NCBI GenBank assembly: GCA_963976055.1
Contig: CAXBJB010000005.1
Coordinates: 1-64,000 of the forward strand
DNA length: 64,000 nucleotides
Direction of reading: 5' to 3'
From: UBA1479 sp963976055
GTDB taxonomy: Bacteria; Pseudomonadota; Alphaproteobacteria; Rhodospirillales; Casp-alpha2
Part shown: piece after piece, positions 1 through 10,899 of the stretch
Numbering within the stretch: the stretch's first letter is position 1
Layout of the letters: every line of letters starts with the position of its first letter
Made by a program: the position numbers and the translations under genes
The notes under the pieces: model-generated
The model's database searches: none
Told to the model about the DNA's origin: nothing
Seen by the model: only the letters and a program-made list of their open reading frames with translations

Positions 1-679
1 CAGCGCACTAAACGCCGCCCGCGTATCCCTTCCTTAACCACAATGTCAAACAGCCGTGCGACCGAAGCCGCGAAACTTATTCAGGAACCTAAGTCCCCGC
101 CACCGAAGCAAATATTAGGGGCGCCCGGTTTGTCGCCGTCGCCCCCGTCGCTGGTGGAGGCGGGGTTATACGCAGGCTGCCGCGCCCTGTCAAACCCCTT
201 TTGTCATTTTATTGCAATGGCGGGGAAAGCCCGGAAATCCGCCGTGCACGGCCTTAACGGAGGGTAAAAATCCGCCCTGCCCGACGAATCCAGGGGACAA
301 ATCGGCACCCCATCGGCAGCTTCGTCGTCAGCGGAGCGGCCTCCCCAGCGTGCGGAGAGTAAGTCCCTTGGGATTCCTGTACCGTAAGCGCCTTATATGA
401 AACAATATATAAGGGTCATCTTCTATAATGTTGATTCCTATGGATGAATCGCCGATCGACACTTGACAACATCAAGCCCCCCACACATTGTTAGGCGAAA
501 GCACGGGGGAATTCAGCGCCGGACAGGCTAACCGGCCGACTCCAGAGAGCTTTGAGAATACGAACAGGCCCGCCGCCTAGGCTTCATATGTTGCGGCGGC
601 GTCCTGACAGGGCAAACGACGGCGGTCCGGCTGGGTAGCGGACAGCCGACTGGGCAAGACAAGGTAGCGGGCTTCTCTT
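1..679. other. Structured intergenic region, no gene recognised
   Basis: No open frame here has convincing codon use or a recognisable product. What can be seen is secondary-structure potential: CCTTATAT (391-398) paired with ATATAAGG (407-414), a C6 tract near 476-483 facing a G5 tract near 504, GCCGG...CCGGC near 519-537, and CCGCCGC (570-576) with GCGGCGG (593-599). A perfect TATAAT stands at 424-429. The 250 bases between it and the next gene could be a long 5' leader or a small RNA. No known RNA family was recognised. Confidence 0.5.
391..429 (+). promoter_or_regulatory. Candidate promoter with inverted-repeat operator
   Basis: TATAAT at 424-429 matches the -10 consensus perfectly, but the hexamer 17 bases upstream (AACAAT, 401-406) is a poor -35. 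The missing -35 falls in the loop of a perfect 8-bp inverted repeat, CCTTATAT (391-398) and ATATAAGG (407-414). That arrangement suits an activator- or repressor-controlled promoter. It would drive the M23 peptidase gene through a leader of about 240 bases. Inference only. Confidence 0.3.
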
Positions 680-2080
680 ATGCGTATGCGGACACTCCTT
701 GCGGCGGGAGCGTTCTTCGGTGTCGTTCTGGGTTCGGCCGGACTGGTATTGAAGACCCCTCAGAATATGAACAAGCTGCTGGGCGGCGACGGCGAGCCGA
801 CCTTCGCGCTGGCTCCTTTGAGCTTGGGCCACCCGGCCGCAGCCTCGGGCCTGGCGACCCACCGTATCATTCATCCCGGCAGCCGCGAGACGGAATCGCC
901 CGACCAGGGCCCCGCCGTGATCAGCGCCACGGAAACCATCGGCGCCGGCGAGACATTGGCCGGCGTGCTGGCCCGGGCCGGGGTCACGGGCCTTGATGCC
1001 GATGCGGCGATGCGCGCCTTCACCGATGCCTACGACCCGCGCCGCCTGCTGCCCGGCCAGAAGATCGTGGTCCGCTTCCGAGCACCCGAGGGTGGACCCG
1101 ACGGCCCGCGCACGGGCGCCAAGCCCGGCACCTTCCTGGGCTTCGGGTTCGAGCCGGACTTCCGCCACGAAATCGTAGTCAAACGCCACGCGGACGACAG
1201 TTTCACCGCCGTCAAGGAAGCCAAGAAGGTCAAGCGCTCCCTTGCCCGCGTCGCCGCCCCCATCACCAGTTCCCTTTATCTGGCAGGAGAGGCCCAAGGC
1301 CTGCCTGCCAACGTGCTGGCGGAGCTGATTCGAATCTATTCCTGGGACGTCGATTTCCAGCGCGACATCCGCGAGGGCGACGCCTTCGAGGTCACCTACG
1401 AGGAAGTGCGCGACGAGGAAGGCCGTCTGGTCCATGCCGGCACCGTGCATTTCGCGGCCCTGACCCTGTCCGGCGACCGCCGGCCGCTGTACCGTTTCGT
1501 CACCGCCGCCGGCGACGTCGACTATTTCGACGACAAGGGCCAGGGGGCGCGCAAGGCGCTGATGCGCACGCCCATCGACGGGGCCCGCCTGTCATCCGGA
1601 TTCGGCAAGCGCCGCCATCCTGTCCTGGGCTATACCAAAATGCACCGGGGCGTCGATTTCGCCGCCCCCCAGGGCACACCCATCTATGCCGCCGGCGACG
1701 GCGTCGTTACCTTCGCCGGGCGCAAGGGCGGCTACGGCAACTACGTCAACATCCGCCACAACGGGCGCTATCATACGGCCTATGCCCATATGAAGGCCTT
1801 CGCCCGCGGCATGGGCCAGGGTAAGCGGGTGCGCCAAGGCGAGGTCATCGGCTATGTCGGCATCACCGGCCGGTCCACGGGCCCGCACCTGCATTACGAG
1901 ATCCTGGTCGACGGCGGACAGGTCAACCCCTTAAGCGTGCGCATGCCGTCGGGACGCAAGCTGACGGGTAAGGAACTGGCGCGCTTCCTCGCCGCCAAGG
2001 ACCAGATGGACTTGCAGTTCGCCCGCCTGGACGATAACCAGAAGACCGACAGACAACGCGACGTGGCGGACGCCCGATAA
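680..2080 (+). CDS. M23 family peptidoglycan metallopeptidase
   Basis: A 466-residue envelope protein predicted to cleave peptide cross-links in peptidoglycan or to act as an amidase activator. The N-terminus has a membrane anchor or uncleaved signal (about residues 5-28). A LysM/OapA-like segment follows (about 75-140, with GAGETLAGVLARAG and LLPGQKIVVRF). The C-terminal LytM/M23 domain spans about 295-430. Zinc ligands are visible: HRGVD (His and Asp near 320), the YAHM segment, and the HLHYE motif near 402-404, so it should be catalytically competent. The start is the first ATG before the hydrophobic segment. It is followed after 41 bases by an esterase gene on the same strand. The exact bond cut cannot be told from sequence. 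Confidence 0.88.
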   Translation: MRMRTLLAAGAFFGVVLGSAGLVLKTPQNMNKLLGGDGEPTFALAPLSLGHPAAASGLATHRIIHPGSRETESPDQGPAVISATETIGAGETLAGVLARAGVTGLDADAAMRAFTDAYDPRRLLPGQKIVVRFRAPEGGPDGPRTGAKPGTFLGFGFEPDFRHEIVVKRHADDSFTAVKEAKKVKRSLARVAAPITSSLYLAGEAQGLPANVLAELIRIYSWDVDFQRDIREGDAFEVTYEEVRDEEGRLVHAGTVHFAALTLSGDRRPLYRFVTAAGDVDYFDDKGQGARKALMRTPIDGARLSSGFGKRRHPVLGYTKMHRGVDFAAPQGTPIYAAGDGVVTFAGRKGGYGNYVNIRHNGRYHTAYAHMKAFARGMGQGKRVRQGEVIGYVGITGRSTGPHLHYEILVDGGQVNPLSVRMPSGRKLTGKELARFLAAKDQMDLQFARLDDNQKTDRQRDVADAR

Positions 2081-2121
2081 TCCGACCGGGCGCCGCGCCC
2101 CAAGGATCAGGCGGAGCCCTC

Positions 2122-2907
2122 ATGACGGACCCAACCCCTCTTCCCCTCGCCTTCACCGACAGCGGCGCCGGTAAGCCGCTGGTGATCCTGCACGGTCTGT
2201 TTGGCTCCAAGCGCAATTGGGGGGCGATCGCCAAGGTCCTTTCCGCCCACCGCCGGGTGCTCTGCCTGGACCTGCGCAATCACGGCGAGAGCCCGTGGGA
2301 CGCGGCCATGACCTACCCCGCCCTGGCCGCCGACGTGGCGCATTTCATCCATGCCCACGGCCTGGAATCGGCCGACGTGATCGGCCATTCGATGGGCGGC
2401 AAGGCGGCCATGACCCTGGCGCTCGCCCATCCCGAGATGGTCGGCAGCCTGACCGTCGTCGATATCGCGCCCGCCCCCTCGCCCGGCACCTTCATCCACT
2501 ACGTCGAAGCACTACGCGCCATGGACCTGAGCCGGATCGCCTCGCGCAAGGATGCGGACGCCGGGCTGACACCCGCGGAGCCGAACCCCGGCATCCGCGC
2601 GTTCCTGCTGCAGAACCTGGAAAGCGGAACCGACGGCTTCAAATGGCGGGTCAACCTGGACGCCTTGAGTGCCGCCATGGAAGACCTGCTGGCCTTCGAG
2701 CCGCCGCCCCACGGCCACAGCTACCAGGGCCCGGCCCTGTTCCTGGCCGGCGGGGCGTCCGACTACATCGGCCCGCACCATCACGCCGAGATCGAACGCC
2801 TGTTCCCCGCCGCCCGCGTCGAGATTCTGCCCGGCGTCGGCCATTGGGCCCATGCCGAGGCGCCCGAACTGTTTCTGAATCACATCACAGGCTTCCTCGG
2901 CGGATAA
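2122..2907 (+). CDS. Alpha/beta-fold hydrolase, YbfF-like esterase
   Basis: A 261-residue soluble alpha/beta hydrolase. The oxyanion-hole segment HGLFGSKRNW (about 27-36), the nucleophile elbow GHSMGG (serine near 90) and the terminal catalytic His in GVGHWAHAEAP (near 240) are all present. The LRNHGES motif is typical of the YbfF/PldB-like esterase group, including ABHD11 homologues. These cleave small acyl esters or thioesters, but the physiological substrate is unknown. The gene sits 41 bases after the peptidase and 25 bases before the small ABM protein, so the three may be co-transcribed. The family call is secure, the substrate is not. Confidence 0.85.
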   Translation: MTDPTPLPLAFTDSGAGKPLVILHGLFGSKRNWGAIAKVLSAHRRVLCLDLRNHGESPWDAAMTYPALAADVAHFIHAHGLESADVIGHSMGGKAAMTLALAHPEMVGSLTVVDIAPAPSPGTFIHYVEALRAMDLSRIASRKDADAGLTPAEPNPGIRAFLLQNLESGTDGFKWRVNLDALSAAMEDLLAFEPPPHGHSYQGPALFLAGGASDYIGPHHHAEIERLFPAARVEILPGVGHWAHAEAPELFLNHITGFLGG

Positions 2908-2932
2908 CCCCGGGATGCCAAAAGGGATCATC

Positions 2933-3244
2933 ATGTATGCTGTGATTTTCGAGGTCACCCCCAACCCGGCCCGCGCCCAGGAATATTTCGACCTGGCCGC
3001 CGAACTGCGGCCCGAGTTGGAAAAGATCGACGGCTTCATTTCCATCGAGCGATTCCAGAGCCTGGCCGATCAGGAACGCTACGTGTCCCTATCGTTCTGG
3101 CGCGACGAAGCGGCGATCGCCGAATGGCGCGGTCATTTGGGTCATCAGGCGGCGCAGGATGCGGGCAAGGCCGGGATCTTCAGGGATTTCCGTATTCGGG
3201 TCGCCAAGGTCGAGCGGGATTACGCCCTCGCCGACCGGGTCTGA
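2933..3244 (+). CDS. ABM-domain (antibiotic biosynthesis monooxygenase fold) protein
   Basis: A 103-residue single-domain protein of the dimeric ferredoxin-like ABM family. The characteristic LRPELEKIDGFISIERFQS core, then YVSLSFWRDEAAIAEWR and a trailing Gln/His-rich helix, are clear. Members are cofactor-free monooxygenases or haem-binding proteins, and many have no known substrate. An ATG six codons upstream (2915) is possible, but AAAGGGA at 2921-2927 is spaced correctly for the ATG at 2933, so that start is used. Last gene of a short plus-strand run and convergent with flaF. Confidence 0.75.
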   Translation: MYAVIFEVTPNPARAQEYFDLAAELRPELEKIDGFISIERFQSLADQERYVSLSFWRDEAAIAEWRGHLGHQAAQDAGKAGIFRDFRIRVAKVERDYALADRV

Positions 3245-3265
3245 ATTCAATGTCCAGGTCGGGGG

Positions 3266-3649
3266 CTAGGCCGGACGGCCGAACAGGCCGGAAGAGAGAC
3301 TGGCGTTGATCGCGATCATGCCATCCAAATTCGGATGCGCCGCCGAGAGTGCCGCCGCCGTGGCGCGGTCCATGAACCGGGCAAGGGACAGCATGTCGTC
3401 CCGCATGTCCGACGGCGCGGGGTGCCCCGGATCCGAGGCCTCGGCCTGCACGATCGTCCAGAGTTTCTGATTGTAGCCGAGGGCCCGAACCAGGATGGCC
3501 CGGTCATGGGGCTGTTCGGCGGCGTCGCGTAACTGGGCGGCGGCGCGGGCGAAGGCCTCGGCCTCGGCCGGGCGGCCGGAAATCACCGAATGGTGTGCCC
3601 GTCCATAGGCGCGCGAAGCGGCGGTATGTTGCCGGATCATCTGCATCAT
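3266..3649 (-). CDS. flaF: Flagellar biosynthesis regulator FlaF
   Basis: A 127-residue helical protein matching FlaF of alphaproteobacteria, which supports flagellin production and secretion (work in Caulobacter and Brucella). The diagnostic LGYNQKLWTIVQ segment (about residues 57-68) and the alpha-helical flanks are visible. Its ATG overlaps the flagellin stop (ATGA), so the two genes are translationally coupled. The usual partner FlbT, an mRNA-stability regulator that often follows flaF, is absent next door. Normal length for the family. Confidence 0.85.
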   Translation of the reverse strand: MMQMIRQHTAASRAYGRAHHSVISGRPAEAEAFARAAAQLRDAAEQPHDRAILVRALGYNQKLWTIVQAEASDPGHPAPSDMRDDMLSLARFMDRATAAALSAAHPNLDGMIAINASLSSGLFGRPA

Positions 3650-4482
3650 GGCCGTCCCGTATTCAGAAGATCGGCGACCAGACTTTCCGTGCGCACGGTG
3701 AAGCGCAGGCCGGCAGTCGCGAAGCGGTCCTGAAGCTGCAACGCCATCTGGCGCGCCGCCTCTTCGTTCAGGTCGGCGCCGGTCAATTTGTCTTCGGCCG
3801 CCTGCAGGGTGTTGGAAAGATCCTGGGTGAACTGCCCGCGCGTCGTCAGCGCCGCGATGTCCGAGCCGACGCGCTGTGTCGTCGACCGGACCTGCCGGGT
3901 TGCGCCGGCAACGTCGGCCAAGGCCGCGTCGATGTCCGCGTCCGTGGCGAAGCTGGTGTAGTCGCCGGCGGCCGTGCCGATGCCGAGTGCCTCCGATGAA
4001 GAGGGCCCGCCCTTGACCGTTATCTCGGCGCCGGACAGATCGCCGACCCGCGTCGTCTGGTCGTCCGCCGGATCGTCGATCAGGCTGACCCCGGCGTAGG
4101 ATGCATCGCCGGCGAGACTGCTGAGCTGCGACCTGATCCGGTCGAACTGTTCCGTCGCCGCTTGGCGTTGTTCCGCCGTGCCGCCGCGGGCAGCGGTCGC
4201 GATGCCGCGCAGTTGGCGGGTCATATCCTCGACCGCATGCAGGCCGACCGATGCGGTCTCGGCCGACGACAGCGCTTGACTGATGCCGGACTTGAGGTCG
4301 AACAAATCGCCGACCCGGTTGGCCGCCGCGCGGCCGGCATAGAAATCCTGGGGATCGTCGGCGACGCGATTGACCCGCCGCCCCGTGGCCAGGCGGTCGG
4401 CGACCTGCAAACGCAGGGCCTCGTTCCGCTGCAATTGCAGCAGGTTGGCCCGAACGCCTTTGGTGAGAGTCACGTCAGCCAT
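3646..4482 (-). CDS. Flagellin (short form)
   Basis: Encodes a 278-residue flagellin, the filament subunit exported by the flagellar type III system. The N-terminal D0/D1 region has the signature LATGRRVNRVADDPQDF and the helical heptads of bacterial flagellins. The C-terminal D1/D0 part has ADLNEEAARQMALQLQ and ends in a helical TESLVADLL tail. The variable middle is short, about 60 residues, so the filament would have a nearly smooth surface. No cysteine. An AAGGA ribosome site lies upstream of the ATG. The 78-base gap upstream contains the palindrome ATTCCGGAAT (4517-4526). No other flagellar structural gene is nearby. Confidence 0.88.
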   Translation of the reverse strand: MADVTLTKGVRANLLQLQRNEALRLQVADRLATGRRVNRVADDPQDFYAGRAAANRVGDLFDLKSGISQALSSAETASVGLHAVEDMTRQLRGIATAARGGTAEQRQAATEQFDRIRSQLSSLAGDASYAGVSLIDDPADDQTTRVGDLSGAEITVKGGPSSSEALGIGTAAGDYTSFATDADIDAALADVAGATRQVRSTTQRVGSDIAALTTRGQFTQDLSNTLQAAEDKLTGADLNEEAARQMALQLQDRFATAGLRFTVRTESLVADLLNTGRP

Positions 4483-4560
4483 CTCGCCGATCCTTTCAAG
4501 GGATCAGCCTAATATCATTCCGGAATCGATACAGTGATTGAGGTCACAGGGTTTTGAGAG

Positions 4561-5306
4561 TTAACGAGGCTTCCGCGCGATGAACTTCATGCCCGGCTTG
4601 AAGGCCGGCAGTTTCTTAAGCACCTCAAGCCCCAGGCTTTCGAGAAGCAACCGCATGCTGGCCGGGTTGAAATAGACGCAATGGACTGGCGGGTTGAAGC
4701 CGTCCCAGGTATCCAGGTCGCGGGGCCGCCGCCAATGGCTGATGTCCGGCGTCGTCACATAAACAACGCCGCCCGGGTTCAGCAGCCGCACGATCGCCGC
4801 CATGAATGGCTGCACCTCGGCAACATGCTCGATGACCTCGGAGGTATAGATCAGGTCAAACCCCTGGTCCGGCTGGAAGTCCTCGACCAGGCCCAGGAAG
4901 TAGTTGTTCTTGGGATAGTGTTCGCGGGCATAGGCCAGGGACACGCCATCGACCTCCAGCCCCCAGGCGTCGAGGCCCGCCTCGCGCGCGGCCTCGACCA
5001 CGAAGCCGCCGTTGCAGCCGACGTCGAGGAACCGCGCCCCCGGCGGCACCAGCTTCTTGAGCTGGCGGATGCGCCCGCGCGAGCGGCGCATCTTCTTATC
5101 GACCTTGGCGAAGTAGCCCGTGGTCGCGCCGTCGTAGGAATCGTCGTACATGGCCGCGACGTCCGCATTGGACGGCAGGCCATGTACGTAGATCGTATCG
5201 CAGACGCCGCAGCGGTAGAGATCATGACCGCGGGCCGACATTTCGAACGCCTGCTCGGCCCCGTCACAGACGGGACAATGCGGGGCCGATGCAGGTGTCA
5301 TGTTCA

Positions 5307-5307
<1 letters not shown>
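4561..5307 (-). CDS. Class I SAM-dependent methyltransferase with N-terminal zinc ribbon
   Basis: A 248-residue Methyltransf_23 protein. Two CxxC pairs (CPVC near residue 11 and CGVC near 33) form a small zinc ribbon as found in O-antigen or sugar C-methyltransferase relatives. The SAM motif I is FLDVGCNGGFVVEAA (about 93-107), and IYTSEVIEHVAE follows as motif II. The start codon overlaps the clpB stop by one base (TGATG), so it is probably co-expressed with clpB. Substrate unknown. Proteins of this type often modify surface polysaccharide, and the flagellin gene downstream makes glycan modification of flagellin a possibility, though only by proximity. Confidence 0.8.
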
Positions 5308-7901
<2,594 letters not shown>

Positions 7902-7935
7902 CTGTCCCGTCCTTTGGCGACAGAGCGGTGCGTTC

Positions 7936-7968
7936 CCGATAATCGGCGAACAGGCCGCCCCTCTCAAG
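7936..7968 (-). promoter_or_regulatory. Candidate RpoH (heat-shock) promoter of clpB
   Basis: On the minus strand CTTGAG (7968-7963) is followed after 17 bases by CGATTATCGG (7945-7936). This resembles the alphaproteobacterial sigma-32 pattern of CTTG plus a CyTATnTnnG-like -10, with several mismatches. It would give a leader of about 30 bases to the clpB ATG. clpB is a classic member of the sigma-32 regulon, which supports the reading. Confidence 0.45.
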
Positions 7969-8140
7969 GGTTAGTGCACATCCCATGCAACCATAGGCGT
8001 TTGTGGCGGCAATGTGCAGGGCAATAGACCGTCTATTCCCGCAACTGAAATAGGGTTATGGCGTCACGCATGCAATCTCGGAACGGATTAATATTTCAAG
8101 CGTTGACGGCGAGCGATGAAAGGGCGAGCCTTGCCCTCCC

Positions 8141-8905
8141 ATGAAGGCTGAAATCAAACATATCTACCGCTATCCGGTGAAGGGCCTGACGCCCGAGGCG
8201 CTCGGCGCCACCGACCTTGCGGTCGACGGATATCTGCCGGGTGACCGGCGCTTCGCCATGGCTCTGGGCTCGACCCCGGTCAGCGGCGGCCACCATCTGG
8301 AATGGATGCCCAAGCGCAACTTCCTGGAACTGGTGAAGAACGAAAAGCTGGCGACCCTGGAAACGTCCTTCGACCACGATAGCGGTGTGCTGACCATCAA
8401 ACGTCAGGGCCGCCAGGTCGCGCGCGGCAACATCACCGACCGCATCGGCCGCACCATGATCGAGGACTTCCTCGCCGCCTATATGAAGGACGAGGCCAAA
8501 GGCCGCCCGCGCCTGGTCGAGGCCAATCCGGGCGAACGCCTGACGGACCAATCGAAACCGCTGATTTCGGTCATCAATCTGGCGTCGATCCGCGACCTGG
8601 AACGGGTCGTCCAGGGGCCGGTCGATCCCTTGCGCTTTCGCGCCAACTTTTATATCGACGGGCTCGATCCCTGGGTCGAGTTCGGCTGGCTAGGCACGTC
8701 GGTCATCCTCGGCGGTGCCGAGGCGGACGTGATCGAGCGCATCGGCCGTTGCGGAGCGACCAGCGTCAATCCGGCAACGGCAGAGCGCGACCTGAACATC
8801 GTCAAATTCCTGCAGACCGGATTCGGCCATACCGACATGGGCGTGTTCGTCCGGGTTACGAAAGCCGGGCCGGTCGCCGTCGGTGAGTTCCTCTCGCCTC
8901 GTTGA
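8141..8905 (+). CDS. MOSC domain-containing protein
   Basis: A 254-residue protein with an N-terminal MOSC_N beta-barrel (IYRYPVKGLTPEAL, about 7-20) and a C-terminal MOSC domain. The conserved cysteine segment RCGATSVNPATAERD (about 206-220) is present; this cysteine coordinates molybdenum in mARC/YcbX-type enzymes and is the sulfur carrier in MOCS3-linked members. YcbX-like proteins detoxify N-hydroxylated bases. There is no attached ferredoxin domain, so a separate reductase would be needed. Stand-alone gene, divergent from clpB. Confidence 0.82.
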   Translation: MKAEIKHIYRYPVKGLTPEALGATDLAVDGYLPGDRRFAMALGSTPVSGGHHLEWMPKRNFLELVKNEKLATLETSFDHDSGVLTIKRQGRQVARGNITDRIGRTMIEDFLAAYMKDEAKGRPRLVEANPGERLTDQSKPLISVINLASIRDLERVVQGPVDPLRFRANFYIDGLDPWVEFGWLGTSVILGGAEADVIERIGRCGATSVNPATAERDLNIVKFLQTGFGHTDMGVFVRVTKAGPVAVGEFLSPR

Positions 8906-8952
8906 TCTTTAAGGCGGCGCGATCAGGGATCGCGCTTGAGGAATTCAGGCAG

Positions 8953-9669
8953 TCAATCAGCGGCGTCTGTGGCCGCGGGCCGTTCGGGTTCGACGTCAGG
9001 CTGCGCGTCCGGCTTGGCGGTCATGGGCAGTTCGGCCTGCTGGCTTTCCTGCTGAGGCTCCGGCGCCTTACGGCGGCGAGTACGGGGCGTGCGGGCGGGT
9101 TTCGCCGCCGGCGCGTCCGCATCGTCCGCGGCTTCGGCTGTGTTGCCGGAACCGTTTCGGCGATTATCGCGACCATCCCGGCTATCGCGACCATCCCGAT
9201 TATCGCGGCTATCGCGGTCGTCATGGCTGTCGCCGCTGTCCGCCTGCGGCCGGTTGGTGTGGATGACCTCTGCGTCGGTGTCGTCCTGATCGCCGTCGTT
9301 GTCCATGTCGTCGTCGTAATCGCCGCCCATGTTGTCTTCGGGCCCGCCTTCGGCGCCGCCAGGAGTCTGACGGGCACCGCCGTCGGGACGGCCGCGGTTC
9401 TGGCCGTTGCGGTCGGCGTTACGCTGTTCATCCGTGTTCAGCAGGCGGAAATAGTGTTCCGCGAACTGAAAGTAGGATTCAGCCATGATCCGGTCACCGG
9501 CGGAGGAAGCATCCCGCGCCAGGAGCAGATACTTATCGAGAACCTGCTGGGCCGAGCCGCGGACTTTGACGCCGGGGCCGTTGCTTTCGAAGGTTTGATT
9601 ACGAACGTTGCCGTGGCGCTTGTTGCCGCCGCGGCCGCGCGACCGTCTGTTGTTGGAGTTCTTGTTCAT
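8953..9669 (-). CDS. DUF4167 domain protein with charged low-complexity tail
   Basis: A 238-residue protein. The first 85 residues are the DUF4167 domain found across alphaproteobacteria: a basic Asn/Arg start (MNKNSNNRRSRGRGGNKRH) and then GSAQQVLDKYLLLARDA...AESYFQFAEHYFRL. The rest is disordered: an acidic stretch, an Arg-Asp-rich repeat (about 148-170), and a Pro/Lys/Arg-rich end. The function of the family is not established; the basic start suggests nucleic-acid or ribosome contact. The ATG at 9669 is preceded by AAGGAAA and opens the conserved domain; an open extension to 9996 is non-homologous. Conserved synteny with prmC and clpB. Confidence 0.85.
   Translation of the reverse strand: MNKNSNNRRSRGRGGNKRHGNVRNQTFESNGPGVKVRGSAQQVLDKYLLLARDASSAGDRIMAESYFQFAEHYFRLLNTDEQRNADRNGQNRGRPDGGARQTPGGAEGGPEDNMGGDYDDDMDNDGDQDDTDAEVIHTNRPQADSGDSHDDRDSRDNRDGRDSRDGRDNRRNGSGNTAEAADDADAPAAKPARTPRTRRRKAPEPQQESQQAELPMTAKPDAQPDVEPERPAATDAAD
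9161..9223 (-). repeat. 9-bp tandem repeat encoding Arg-Asp-x units
   Basis: About seven imperfect 9-base units of the form CGATTATCG / CGACCATCC (plus strand) lie in the DUF4167 tail. They encode alternating SRD, NRD and GRD triplets on the minus strand. Copy number is likely variable between strains because the units are short and nearly identical. Confidence 0.75.
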
Positions 9670-10008
9670 TTTCCTTGCAACACTGCTGTTAGCGGGCTGC
9701 TGGGTACGCTTCCCATTTCGGCCGGCCAAATTAAGGACCAGCCCCACCCGCCACGGTGACAGACAAACCACGCCTGCCCGCCGCATCGGCTGTTCAAAGA
9801 ACGACCGCCTCGTTACCCAACGGAGACGCACGTCACTTTGCTCAGGGAAATCCCGGGGGCCTGTCCGGTGCCGCGACCTGGTTCCGAATTTCGTTTGATT
9901 TCCGGATGTCGAGGACGCGTCACACGGGACGATCCGCCCAAGTGGCCTCACAGCCACCACGGGCACCCTAGACCGGTTCCCCCGCATTTCCAACATTTTT
10001 TTGCAGGT
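9670..10008. other. Intergenic region between prmC and DUF4167
   Basis: About 340 bases with no convincing gene. On the minus strand a stem GTGGC-TGTGAG-GCCAC follows the prmC stop, flanked by CCCG and GGGC that could extend it. There is no T tract after it, so it is not a clear intrinsic terminator. A promoter for the DUF4167 gene is expected here, but no good -35/-10 pair was seen. Confidence 0.4.
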
Positions 10009-10899
10009 TCATCCACCACCCGCAATGGCAGCGAATGACCGGGGGATTCCCGCCAGATCGGCGCGCGTCCCGTCAGGGATAAGTCCGGCGCGGCGAAAGA
10101 TTTCAGCCACCGCCGCTTCCTGTCCCTGGCCCAGTTCGACGATGACGATTCCCCCCGGCGCGAGAATTTTTCCCACCTGGGAGGCAATGGCGGCATAGGC
10201 GTCGAGCCCCCCAGGCCCCGCGAACAGGGCCTGCGGCGGATCGAACCCCAGGACTTCCGGCGGCAGTGTCTCGCGGTCGGCCTCGGAGATATAGGGCGGA
10301 TTGGACAGGATCACATCGAACGCCCCCGAAAGGCCGGCCGTCCAGTCCCCAACCTGAAAGCACGCCCGCCCGCCCAGGCCCAGACGCCGGGCGTTATCCG
10401 CCGCCACGGCGACCGCGTCAGGGCAGATGTCGATGCCGAGCCCCTCGGCCCGCGGCAGTTCCGACAGCACGGCGAGCAGCAGACAGCCCGTGCCGGTGCC
10501 GAGATCGAGAATACGGAGCGCCTCCCCTTCCCGGCCCATGGCGCGAATTCGGGCAAGGGCGTCTTCGACCAGGGTTTCCGTTTCCGGGCGCGGCGTCAGG
10601 GTCGCGCCGGTGACCCGGAAGGTCAGGGACCAGAATTCCCGCTCCCCCAGAATCCGCGACACGGGCTCGTGCGCGGCGCGGCGGGCGATCAGGCCCTGAA
10701 CCGCGTCCTGCTGCTCGGCGCTCATCTCCGTTTCCGGATGGGTCAGCACGAAGGACGCGTCCCGGCCCAGGACATGGGCGGTCAGCAGGCGGGCGTCCAG
10801 GCGGGCCGTGTCGATGCCCGCCGCCGCCAGATCGGCCGCCCCCCGGTCCACGGCATGGCCCAGGGTGCCGGGGGCAAAGCGGCTTTTTACCGCCGTCAC
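10009..10899 (-). CDS. prmC: Release factor glutamine N5-methyltransferase PrmC
   Basis: A 296-residue enzyme that methylates the glutamine of the GGQ motif in release factors RF1 and RF2. The helical N-terminal domain, SAM motif ILDLGTGTGCLLLAV (about 122-136) and the catalytic NPPY (about 195-198) are all visible. Its ATG overlaps the prfA stop by four bases, so the modifying enzyme is translationally coupled to its substrate RF1. Confidence 0.95.
   Translation of the reverse strand: MTAVKSRFAPGTLGHAVDRGAADLAAAGIDTARLDARLLTAHVLGRDASFVLTHPETEMSAEQQDAVQGLIARRAAHEPVSRILGEREFWSLTFRVTGATLTPRPETETLVEDALARIRAMGREGEALRILDLGTGTGCLLLAVLSELPRAEGLGIDICPDAVAVAADNARRLGLGGRACFQVGDWTAGLSGAFDVILSNPPYISEADRETLPPEVLGFDPPQALFAGPGGLDAYAAIASQVGKILAPGGIVIVELGQGQEAAVAEIFRRAGLIPDGTRADLAGIPRSFAAIAGGG

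Noticed and set aside
43..267. A 74-codon frame near the window start
   Set aside because: Low-complexity Pro/Ser content, no ribosome site, no coding bias.
463..491. TTGACA at 463-468 as a strong promoter
   Set aside because: The hexamer 17 bases on, CATTGT, matches only three of six -10 positions.
9161..9223. Short regular repeats that might suggest a CRISPR array
   Set aside because: Nine-base units without spacers inside a coding frame; they encode Arg-Asp-x repeats.
9670..10008. A small RNA gene between prmC and DUF4167
   Set aside because: Only one short stem, with no terminator or promoter pair to support a transcript.
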